Assembly: GCA_900770875.1 (NCBI GenBank)
Contig: CAAGLV010000019.1
Span: 1-14,338 of the forward strand
From: Flavobacteriales bacterium
Lineage (GTDB): Bacteria > Bacteroidota > Bacteroidia > Flavobacteriales > Weeksellaceae
Direction of reading: 5' to 3'
Length of the DNA stretch: 14,338 nt
Positions 1-5,519 of this stretch are shown in pieces. The position numbers were made by a program, and so were the translations under genes. Under the pieces are notes generated by a model that was given only the letters and a program-made list of their open reading frames with translations, was not told the origin of the DNA and did not search any database. The first letter of the stretch is position 1. The number at the start of each line of letters is the position of its first letter.

Positions 1-12
1 CTCTTCCGATCT
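1..12. other. Illumina adapter remnant at the contig end
   Basis: The first 12 bases, CTCTTCCGATCT, are the 3' end common to Illumina TruSeq adapters (reverse complement AGATCGGAAGAG). They sit exactly at the contig terminus, and the uvrB reading frame is intact up to base 13. This is untrimmed sequencing adapter, not genomic DNA. Its last base supplies the final A of an artificial TAA stop (bases 14-12, minus strand) in the uvrB frame. Confidence 0.95.
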
Positions 13-293
13 TAATAATCGTAATAAGAAACAAAATACTCGACTGCATTATTTGGGAAGAATTCTTTAAACTCCATAAACAATTGCGCTGCTAACGTTT
101 TATTGTGCGCTAAAACCAAAGTTGGACGTTGCACCTCTTGCACCACATTTGCAATTGTAAATGTTTTACCCGAACCAGTAACTCCTAAAAGCGTTTGATA
201 TTTATCGCCATCAAGAATACCATCTGTTAATTGTTTAATTGCTTTGGGCTGATCTCCTGTTGGATCGAATTCTGAATTTAGTTGAAATTGCAT
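13..293 (-). CDS. uvrB: UvrABC excinuclease subunit B, 5' fragment
   Basis: UvrB is the DNA-loading helicase-like subunit of nucleotide excision repair: it receives damaged DNA from UvrA and recruits UvrC. Only the first 93 or so of about 660-670 residues are present. Visible are the N-terminal FDPTGDQPKAI motif (residues 9-19), Walker A GVTGSGKT (37-44), LAHNKTLAAQL (61-71), and the start of the tyrosine-rich DNA-wedging beta-hairpin (VSYYDY, 88-93), where the contig ends. The frame could be extended nine codons upstream, but UvrB proteins normally start at MxFxL, so I chose the ATG at 293. A TAnnTTTG element only 5 nt before this ATG also rules out the longer start. The in-frame stop at the left edge is adapter-made; the gene is truncated by assembly, not a pseudogene. 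Confidence 0.95.
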
Positions 294-298
294 AACAA

Positions 299-306
299 CA
301 AATTTA
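299..306 (-). promoter_or_regulatory. Possible uvrB promoter -7 element
   Basis: TAAATTTG on the minus strand matches the Bacteroidota -7 consensus TAnnTTTG. It ends 5 nt before the uvrB ATG, so a transcript from it would have almost no leader. No good TTTG is present at the expected -33 distance, so this is a moderate call. Confidence 0.4.
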
Positions 307-428
307 CAAAAATCCAACAAAATTAGCTGCTAACTAAATATTAAGTAAATTGTATAAAAATGAAAAAGATTAAATCGATTGATTTAATAAAAAAGTATAT
401 TTTTGTGTTTGATTTTGATAAAAAAATA

Positions 429-452
429 AAAAGGCGACATAAGTCACCTTTT
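429..452 (-). terminator. Rho-independent terminator of the candidate sRNA
   Basis: On the minus strand AAAAGGTGAC pairs with GTCGCCTTTT around a TTAT loop (10 bp including one G-U pair), followed by TATTTTTTT. The G-U wobble forms only in the minus-strand RNA; the plus-strand RNA would have a C-A mismatch. The terminator therefore points toward uvrB and closes the unit that starts near 537. Confidence 0.8.
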
Positions 453-537
453 CATCAAAACCACAAAAAAATGAGAAAACTGTTTACTTAGTAAACAAAC
501 TTCCTTCCATTATTACAAGCTATTGCCCGCTATAACC
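429..537 (-). ncRNA. Candidate small RNA (or micro-ORF) transcription unit
   Basis: This stretch of the 396-nt gap between uvrB and mazG has its own strong-looking minus-strand promoter (541-573) and ends in a rho-independent terminator (429-452). The predicted transcript is about 105-110 nt, so it is a complete transcription unit lacking a normal gene. It contains a GTTTACT/AGTAAAC palindrome (482-496). It also contains an eight-codon ORF starting at 510 (MEGSLFTK, stop TAA at 486-484). I do not recognise the RNA. It is not SRP RNA: a GGAAGGAAG string occurs but the surrounding conserved SRP core does not. It could be a regulatory sRNA, a micro-peptide mRNA, or a leader whose terminator controls read-through into uvrB 136 nt downstream. 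The exact 5' end is inferred from the promoter. Confidence 0.45.
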
Positions 538-540
538 ATT

Positions 541-573
541 GCAAATATAGGCCTGTTTTTTAAGCTAGCGCAA
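541..573 (-). promoter_or_regulatory. Promoter of the candidate sRNA
   Basis: Minus-strand TTG (573-571), a 21-nt spacer, then TATATTTGC (549-541). The -7 element is identical to that of the tRNA operon promoter in this window (TATATTTGC at 10810-10802), and both have TTGCG at -33. This suggests a strong promoter of the stable-RNA class. Confidence 0.65.
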
Positions 574-619
574 CTAAATGCTATACTTTCTTTAATCGGT
601 GTACATAAAAACTATCTAT

Positions 620-662
620 AAAGTATTTAATTTATTGATTTTCAGTATAAATTTAATACTTT
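620..662 (-). repeat. Long imperfect inverted repeat downstream of mazG
   Basis: Arms 620-635 and 647-662 are complementary at 15 of 16 positions around an 11-nt loop. The hairpin lies 27 nt after the mazG stop; on the minus strand a TTTTTATG run follows a few bases later. It probably marks the 3' end of the ruvX-mazG operon transcript, as a terminator or exonuclease block. It is AT-only apart from one G-C pair, so it is weaker than its length suggests. Confidence 0.55.
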
Positions 663-689
663 ATTGCACTTTTTAGTGTAAGGTAAACA

Positions 690-1454
690 CTAGCGAATTT
701 TCGCTAAATTCCAAAGTTCGTCTAAGTCGTTTAAACTAATTTCACCTAAAACAAGTCCTTTTTCTTTTGCAAGAATTTCTAATTTCTGAAATCTTTTGAT
801 GAATTTTTTATTTGATTTTTCTAATGCATCTTCAGCATTAATTCCAACAAATCGTCCGTAATTAATTAAAGAGAATAAAATATCGCCAAACTCCATTTCG
901 CGATCGATTGGATTTTGCTCTTCTTTAAACTCGATTATTTCTTCTTGGATTTTATCAAAAACTTGGTTTGGATTTTCGAATTCGAAACCTACGCCTTTTA
1001 CCTTATCTTGTATACGATAAGCTTTTACCATTGCTGGCAATGAAGTTGGAACACCAGAAAGAACAGATTCGTTTCCTTCTTTAAGTTTTAATTTTTCCCA
1101 ATTCTGAAGCACTTTCTCTTCAGTATCAGCATTTACGTCTCCGTAGATATGTGGATGTCTGTGAATTAATTTATCACAAATAGAATTCAGTACATCAGCA
1201 ACATCAAATTGTTGTTTTTCTGTTGCTATTTTTGCATAAAAAACTAGGTGAAGGAATACATCACCTAGTTCTTTTTTTATTTCATCTGAATCATTTTCGA
1301 TAATTGCATCCGAAAGTTCGTACACTTCTTCTATCGTTAACGTGCGTAACGTTTCGTTGGTTTGTTTACGATCCCACGGACATTTTTCACGTAACTCATC
1401 CATTATATCCAACAAGCGATTGAAGGCTTCTAATTGATTTTTACGTGTATTCAT
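690..1454 (-). CDS. mazG: Nucleoside triphosphate pyrophosphohydrolase MazG
   Basis: MazG hydrolyses (d)NTPs to NMP and pyrophosphate, as nucleotide house-cleaning and by lowering stress nucleotide pools. At 254 residues it is the usual two-domain length. The N-terminal MazG domain carries CPWDRKQT (25-32), the metal-binding pair E42-E43-xx-E46 and E62-xx-D65 (ELGD), and HRHPHIYGDV (98-107). The second domain repeats the pattern at E171-E172-xx-E175 and E188-xx-D191, so both metal sites look intact. It is the last gene of the ruvX-def-DUF5606-mazG run, starting 9 bp after the upstream stop, which indicates cotranscription. The start MNTRKNQLEAF matches the family's usual N-terminus; no Shine-Dalgarno is present, as is normal for Bacteroidota. 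Confidence 0.95.
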   Translation of the reverse strand: MNTRKNQLEAFNRLLDIMDELREKCPWDRKQTNETLRTLTIEEVYELSDAIIENDSDEIKKELGDVFLHLVFYAKIATEKQQFDVADVLNSICDKLIHRHPHIYGDVNADTEEKVLQNWEKLKLKEGNESVLSGVPTSLPAMVKAYRIQDKVKGVGFEFENPNQVFDKIQEEIIEFKEEQNPIDREMEFGDILFSLINYGRFVGINAEDALEKSNKKFIKRFQKLEILAKEKGLVLGEISLNDLDELWNLAKIR

Positions 1455-1463
1455 ATCAAAGAA

Positions 1464-2045
1464 TTATTCTTCAGTTTTTTTCTTTGTCGTTTTTTTAGCA
1501 GCTGTTTTCTTTGCTGGTTTTTCTTCCGCACCACCTTCTGCTTTCGCTTTTTTAGGAGCAGCTTTCTTTTTTGGTTTTTCTTCTACCACTTCTTCTTTAG
1601 CAGCTTCTGCTTGTGCTAATTCTGCTTGTTGAGCAGCGATTGCAGCTTCTACAGCAGCTAAGTCGATATTTAATAATCCTTTTGATTGTAAAATGTTATA
1701 CCATTGGAATAACTTTTTTAAATCAGAATCGTAAACTCTTGTATCGTCATATTCTGGTAAAACTTGTTCCATGTATGCACGTAATTCTGCACCAGAAGAT
1801 TTGTGATCGATAGCTGCACCACCGTTTTCTTTTTTGTAGATTCTAAAGAAAACTTCAGCTAATGGGAACTCTTGAGAAACACCGTAAATTGCTACGTTAT
1901 CTAATAAACTTACGTTGTAGTTAGCTGCGATAGAAACTTTTTTTCCTTTGTCTAAATCTTCAACGATGAAACCGTTTCTTGTTTGAGAAACTAAACGGTA
2001 TAAACCTGGTTTTCCTGAAATTGCAATAACTCTTGATAAATCCAT
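1464..2045 (-). CDS. DUF5606 protein with Lys/Ala-rich C-terminal tail
   Basis: A 193-residue protein I recognise as the Bacteroidota-specific DUF5606 family; its function is unknown. Residues 1-125 form the conserved part, starting MDLSRVIAISGKPGLYRLV, probably a small beta-rich domain followed by a helical segment (YDSDLKKLFQWYNIL, 105-119). Residues 128-150 are an Ala/Glu/Gln helix. Residues 150-193 are a low-complexity Lys/Ala/Pro/Glu tail with PKKKAAPKK and PAKKTAAKKTTKKK, resembling histone H1 tails and suggesting contact with nucleic acid or another polyanion. There is no signal peptide, so it is likely cytoplasmic. It sits 23 nt after def and 9 nt before mazG, evidently in the same operon. 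The Phe/Ser-rich frame on the opposite strand over the tail is only its mirror image. Confidence 0.85.
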   Translation of the reverse strand: MDLSRVIAISGKPGLYRLVSQTRNGFIVEDLDKGKKVSIAANYNVSLLDNVAIYGVSQEFPLAEVFFRIYKKENGGAAIDHKSSGAELRAYMEQVLPEYDDTRVYDSDLKKLFQWYNILQSKGLLNIDLAAVEAAIAAQQAELAQAEAAKEEVVEEKPKKKAAPKKAKAEGGAEEKPAKKTAAKKTTKKKTEE

Positions 2046-2068
2046 ATTCTAATTTATGTTTAAGGGGA

Positions 2069-2644
2069 CTAAACAGGGAATTTCATCTTGTAAGATGTCT
2101 TTACATTCCCTTTTGTTATGTTTTTTAATTTATTACTAATTAACTTCTTTTTAAAGCTCGAAATATAATCAATAAAAAGTTTACCTTCTAAATGATCATA
2201 TTCGTGTTGGATTACACGCGCTCTGATGTCAGAAAAAGTTTCTGTGTGTTTCACCCAATTTTCGTCGTAATACTCTAAAGTAATCGATTCGGGTCTCGCA
2301 ACTTCTTCGTGAATGTGAGGAATTGATAAACATCCTTCTGAGAATTTCCATTCATCACCTTCAGATTCGCTAATTTTTTTAGGATTAATGAATACTTTTT
2401 TAAAGCTTTCGATTTCTTCTTTTACATCTTCGTAATCTTCGTCTTCTGCAAAAGGGCTACAATCTACTACAAATAATCGAATATCGCGCCCAATTTGTGG
2501 TGCTGCAATACCAACACCGTTTGAGTCGTACATTGTCTCGAACATGTTCTCGATTAATTCGGCCAAATTCTTATAATCCTTATCTATATCTTGTGAAACT
2601 TTACGTAAAACTGGATCTCCGTAAGCTACAACTGGTAATACCAT
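2069..2644 (-). CDS. def: Peptide deformylase
   Basis: Removes the formyl group from the initiator methionine of nascent proteins at the ribosome exit; metal-dependent. All three family motifs are present: GVGIAAPQIG (43-52), EGCLSIP (103-109, metal ligand C105) and HEYDHLEG (147-154, ligands H147 and H151, catalytic E148). Length 191 is normal. An acidic insert, about residues 66-80, separates motifs 1 and 2, as in other Bacteroidota enzymes. The N-terminus MVLPVVAYGDPVLRK is typical, supporting the ATG at 2644. It follows ruvX by 41 nt, and a TATCTTTGC element lies in that gap, so it may be transcribed both from the ruvX promoter and from its own. Confidence 0.96.
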   Translation of the reverse strand: MVLPVVAYGDPVLRKVSQDIDKDYKNLAELIENMFETMYDSNGVGIAAPQIGRDIRLFVVDCSPFAEDEDYEDVKEEIESFKKVFINPKKISESEGDEWKFSEGCLSIPHIHEEVARPESITLEYYDENWVKHTETFSDIRARVIQHEYDHLEGKLFIDYISSFKKKLISNKLKNITKGNVKTSYKMKFPV

Positions 2645-2670
2645 TTTATTTATTTTTTATTAAATAATGT

Positions 2671-2679
2671 GCAAAGATA
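2671..2679 (-). promoter_or_regulatory. Possible internal promoter of def
   Basis: TATCTTTGC on the minus strand fits TAnnTTTG and lies in the short ruvX-def gap, 26 nt before the def ATG. No TTG is seen at the expected -33 distance, which would fall in the ruvX 3' end, so its strength is uncertain. Confidence 0.45.
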
Positions 2680-2685
2680 CGATTG

Positions 2686-3099
2686 TTATAGTTTATGTGA
2701 TAAAAATGATTGCAAAATTATTACTGCACTTACTTTATCAACCATACCTTTTTCTTGTCTTTTTTTCTTTTTCATTCCACCTTCGAACATCGCTCTTGAT
2801 GCCATTTTAGATGTAAACATTTCGTTTTCTCTATGAATTTTAATGGTTGGAAATTTTGAAGAAAATTTTTCTATAAATTTCTGTATTTCAATTTCGATAT
2901 CATTTACTTCGCCCGAAAATCTTAATGGCAAACCTACAACAAGGTCTGAAACATTTTCTGTGAACAAATATTTTTCGAAGAAATCCATTAATTTACTCGT
3001 CTCGATAGTATCTACAGCAGATGCAATAATCTGTAACTCATCGGTTGCAGCTACACCTGTTCTTTTACCACCAAAATCGATTGCTACGATTCTTGCCAT
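2686..3099 (-). CDS. ruvX: RuvX/YqgF-family nuclease (putative pre-16S rRNA nuclease / Holliday junction resolvase-like)
   Basis: RNase H-fold protein of the YqgF family, involved in 16S rRNA 5' maturation and annotated as a Holliday-junction resolvase homologue. At 137 residues it is full length. Visible are DFGGKRTG (8-15, first acidic residue D8), VVGLPLRFSGE (54-64), E93 at the position of the DER motif, and a C-terminal D121 (MVDKVSA). The usual DERFTS is here NEMFTS (92-97), so the Asp and Arg flanking the catalytic Glu are replaced while the Glu remains. First gene of the ruvX-def-DUF5606-mazG operon. Its promoter ends only 4 nt before the ATG, so the message may be leaderless. Divergent from dapD. 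Confidence 0.9.
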   Translation of the reverse strand: MARIVAIDFGGKRTGVAATDELQIIASAVDTIETSKLMDFFEKYLFTENVSDLVVGLPLRFSGEVNDIEIEIQKFIEKFSSKFPTIKIHRENEMFTSKMASRAMFEGGMKKKKRQEKGMVDKVSAVIILQSFLSHKL

Positions 3100-3102
3100 T
3101 TT

Positions 3103-3133
3103 GCAAATTTAGCTATTTTCTTTTTAAAACAAA
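3103..3133 (-). promoter_or_regulatory. Promoter of the ruvX operon
   Basis: Minus-strand TTTG (3133-3130), 18-nt spacer, TAAATTTGC (3111-3103). This is a full match to the Bacteroidota two-part promoter. The -7 element ends 4 nt before the ruvX ATG. Confidence 0.75.
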
Positions 3134-3366
3134 TTTGGATTAAAATATTTCTCAAGATATTGTCATATTTCATAAAAAACACCTCTATTTAGCGCTTTTT
3201 TAATAAAGAGTTAGCTTAAAATAAAAAATCGTCAGAAGAATATACATCAAAATTGATTTAAATTTTACGGAAATCCACTTTTTTAAAAACAGAATCGAAT
3301 TTAATACAACAAAATCTCTAAAAATCAATATTAAATCAAATTAAACCCTTTAACATTTTAAATTTT

Positions 3367-3374
3367 TATATTTG
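3367..3374 (+). promoter_or_regulatory. dapD promoter -7 element
   Basis: TATATTTG matches TAnnTTTG, 18 nt before the dapD ATG; transcription would start near 3380. The -33 region (TTAAAC) is degenerate. The rest of the 293-nt gap between ruvX and dapD is AT-rich with no gene I can support. The element overlaps an upstream in-frame TTG (3372), which rules that out as the start codon. Confidence 0.6.
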
Positions 3375-3392
3375 TACTTTATAAAGTTTGAA

Positions 3393-4208
3393 ATGGAAAA
3401 TTTAAGAGAAATAATAGAAAAAGCTTGGGATAACCGCGAGTTATTACAAGAAGAAGCTACGCAAGTTGCTATTCGTGAAGTAATTGAATTAATTGATAAC
3501 GGACAATTACGTTGTGCTGAGCCTGTAGCAGACGGATGGCAAGTAAATGAATGGGTAAAGAAAGCTGTTGTAATGTATTTCCCTATTCAGAAAATGGAAA
3601 CTTTAGAAGCTGGTATTTTTGAGTACCACGATAAAATGGAATTAAAACGTAATTACGCTGAAAAAGGAATTCGTGTGGTTCCTAATGCAGTTGCTCGTTA
3701 CGGTGCTTATATTTCTGCTAGTGTAATTTTAATGCCTTCTTACGTTAACATTGGTGCTTATGTAGACGAAGGTACAATGGTTGATACTTGGGCTACTGTA
3801 GGTTCTTGTGCGCAAATTGGTAAAAATGTACACTTATCTGGTGGTGTTGGTATTGGTGGTGTTTTAGAGCCATTACAAGCTGCTCCGGTAATTATCGAAG
3901 ATAATGCATTTATCGGTTCTCGTTGTATTGTTGTAGAAGGTGTACGTGTTGGTAAAGAAGCTGTATTAGGAGCAAATGTTGTTTTAACAGCTTCTACAAA
4001 AATTATTGATGTTACAGGAGATGAGCCAGTAGAGATTAAAGGATACGTGCCAGAACGTTCGGTAGTTATCCCAGGATCTTATACTAAGAAATTTGCTGCA
4101 GGAGAATATCAAGTTCCTTGTGCTTTAATTATTGGTAAACGTAAAGAAAGTACAGATAAGAAAACTTCATTAAATGATGCTTTACGCGACCATAGCGTAG
4201 CTGTTTAA
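3393..4208 (+). CDS. dapD: 2,3,4,5-tetrahydropyridine-2,6-dicarboxylate N-succinyltransferase
   Basis: Transfers succinyl from succinyl-CoA to tetrahydrodipicolinate in the succinylase branch of the lysine/meso-diaminopimelate pathway, feeding peptidoglycan and lysine synthesis in the cytoplasm. With the ATG at 3393 it has 271 residues, against 274 for E. coli DapD. The N-terminal helical domain is about residues 1-95. The left-handed beta-helix of hexapeptide repeats follows (about 100-205), with NIGAYVDEG, MVDTWATVGSCAQIGKNV (129-146), GGVGIGGVLEPLQ and VIIEDNAFIGSRCIVVEGV. The C-terminal strand region has GYVPERSVVIPGS. An in-frame TTG at 3372 is rejected because it lies inside the promoter. 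Stands alone as a one-gene unit, divergent from ruvX. Codon use is strongly CGT/GGT-biased, consistent with high expression. Confidence 0.96.
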   Translation: MENLREIIEKAWDNRELLQEEATQVAIREVIELIDNGQLRCAEPVADGWQVNEWVKKAVVMYFPIQKMETLEAGIFEYHDKMELKRNYAEKGIRVVPNAVARYGAYISASVILMPSYVNIGAYVDEGTMVDTWATVGSCAQIGKNVHLSGGVGIGGVLEPLQAAPVIIEDNAFIGSRCIVVEGVRVGKEAVLGANVVLTASTKIIDVTGDEPVEIKGYVPERSVVIPGSYTKKFAAGEYQVPCALIIGKRKESTDKKTSLNDALRDHSVAV

Positions 4209-4226
4209 TTTTTTTTACAGATATAA

Positions 4227-4264
4227 AAAAAAGACGATTAATGTATTTATTAATCGTCTTTTTT
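4227..4264. terminator. Bidirectional terminator between dapD and the small lipoprotein gene
   Basis: Perfect 16-bp inverted repeat, AAAAAAGACGATTAAT (4227-4242) and ATTAATCGTCTTTTTT (4249-4264), around a 6-nt loop. It has a T-run on either strand, so it ends both dapD and the convergent lipoprotein/cyd transcript. Confidence 0.92.
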
Positions 4265-4267
4265 AAT

Positions 4268-4456
4268 TTATTGCTTTAATAAATCTTCAGAATCCTTTAC
4301 TTCATCTAAATTTTGTATATCTATTTCATTAATAGCATCTTCATTATCAATCATAACGCTATCTACCTCAACGATAGAATACGATGCTTTGTGCTCTCTA
4401 TATTTACAGCTAAAAAATAAAGTTCCTAAAAAAAATAGAATTATATATTTTATCAT
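4268..4456 (-). CDS. Small putative lipoprotein downstream of cydB
   Basis: A 62-residue protein I do not recognise. Residues 1-17 are a lipoprotein signal (MIKYIILFFLGTLFFSC) with the lipidated Cys at 17. The short mature part starts KYREHK and then becomes strongly acidic, ending in a Glu/Asp-rich stretch (DEVKDSEDLLKQ). It is probably membrane-anchored. The first in-frame start would be TTG at 4474, but the ATG at 4456 gives a compact signal peptide and is preferred. It begins 49 nt after the cydB stop on the same strand with no terminator between, so cotranscription with cydAB is likely. It is not CydX: bd-oxidase accessory peptides are short transmembrane proteins without a lipobox. Confidence 0.65.
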   Translation of the reverse strand: MIKYIILFFLGTLFFSCKYREHKASYSIVEVDSVMIDNEDAINEIDIQNLDEVKDSEDLLKQ

Positions 4457-4505
4457 TATTCCAATTTTATTCAAGCATTTACAAGCAATTACTATACCAT
4501 AAACG

Positions 4506-5516
4506 TTATAAATGTTTAATTTTTTTATTAAAAGAATAAATAAGATAAAATAAGAATGGTAAGATAAAAATACTACCTAACAATAAGGCCCAACCAAGCA
4601 TATTTATGGTATTTGGCGAATAATCGGTTTCGAATAACGAAATTGCTTTTCCACTTTTAAAGATTAATAAATTAGGAAAATGCGAATACGATACCGCAAA
4701 TAATATCATTAAAACTATGAATCCTGCTAAAATTCTTACCAAAATATCTTGTTTTTGTTTTAAAGCGATATTAAGAATTACGATTGATATTGTAGCTAAC
4801 GAAACAGCTAAATAACCCATCCAACCCGAAAAAATCCAAGTGAATAACGGAATATTTTTCCAAACTGAAATGGCAAAAACTAATCCTCCTGTTAAAAAAA
4901 TTGCAAGCGAAAATTTTACAGCTAATTGTCTTAAGTAATTTTTCTCGGTTTCGTCGTCGGCCGAATAAATAGAATAAACTACAGCTAAAAATCCACAGAT
5001 TGAAATCGTAAACACACCAACCGAAACATTAAACCAGGTTAGCCACGAATAAATATAACCATCTAAAAAATTTGTAGCCTGATTATCTATTGATCCCGAG
5101 ACTGTTGCCGCGGCAATAATCCCTAAAAACATTGGCGTAATTAAACTAGATGTTGTAAAAATATACGTGTATAAATTATGCCATTTATCGTCTACTACAT
5201 CGTAATTACGAAATGTAAACGAAGTTCCACGAGCAATAATCCCTAACAACATTATAACTAACGGAATGTGTAAATAATTAGATAAATCGGCATAAATTAA
5301 CGGAAAACCAACAAACAAAATTACAATTGCAATAATTAACCACATATGATTGGCTTCCCAAACCGGCCCAATCGAATTGTACATAATTCGTTGTGTTTCT
5401 TTTTTAAAATCTTTTGCACAAAAAAGTTCAACAATACCAGCTCCAAAATCTGCACCACCAAATATTACATACATGCCAAGTGCAACCCATAAAAATGCTA
5501 TAACAACGTAAATCAT
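4506..5516 (-). CDS. cydB: Cytochrome bd ubiquinol/menaquinol oxidase subunit II
   Basis: Integral-membrane partner of CydA in the high-affinity cytochrome bd terminal oxidase, which reduces O2 to water at low oxygen without pumping protons. 336 residues with multiple hydrophobic segments. The N-terminus MIYVVIAFLWVALGMYVI runs into the family motif GGADFGAG (20-27), followed by SIGPVWEANHMWL (48-60), the conserved loop region. The ATG lies 3 nt after the cydA stop, so translation is coupled. Flavobacteria use menaquinone, so the physiological donor is probably menaquinol (inference from lineage). The end is close to a small lipoprotein gene, then the bidirectional terminator. Confidence 0.96.
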   Translation of the reverse strand: MIYVVIAFLWVALGMYVIFGGADFGAGIVELFCAKDFKKETQRIMYNSIGPVWEANHMWLIIAIVILFVGFPLIYADLSNYLHIPLVIMLLGIIARGTSFTFRNYDVVDDKWHNLYTYIFTTSSLITPMFLGIIAAATVSGSIDNQATNFLDGYIYSWLTWFNVSVGVFTISICGFLAVVYSIYSADDETEKNYLRQLAVKFSLAIFLTGGLVFAISVWKNIPLFTWIFSGWMGYLAVSLATISIVILNIALKQKQDILVRILAGFIVLMILFAVSYSHFPNLLIFKSGKAISLFETDYSPNTINMLGWALLLGSIFILPFLFYLIYSFNKKIKHL

Positions 5517-5519
5517 AAA

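Noticed and set aside
501..520. GGAAGGAAG string suggesting SRP RNA
   Set aside because: The GGTCAGG side and CC-GGAA-GG loop of the SRP core are missing, so the small transcript is not 4.5S RNA.
1434..1619. Plus-strand frame rich in Phe, Ser and Cys
   Set aside because: It is the exact antisense of the Lys/Ala-rich tail of the DUF5606 protein; the composition is a mirror effect.
3140..3366. Possible small gene or RNA between ruvX and dapD
   Set aside because: No credible ORF, terminator or strong hairpin; apart from the two promoters it appears to be plain AT-rich spacer.
3372..3392. TTG start giving seven extra DapD residues
   Set aside because: The codon is part of the TATATTTG promoter element and would not be transcribed.
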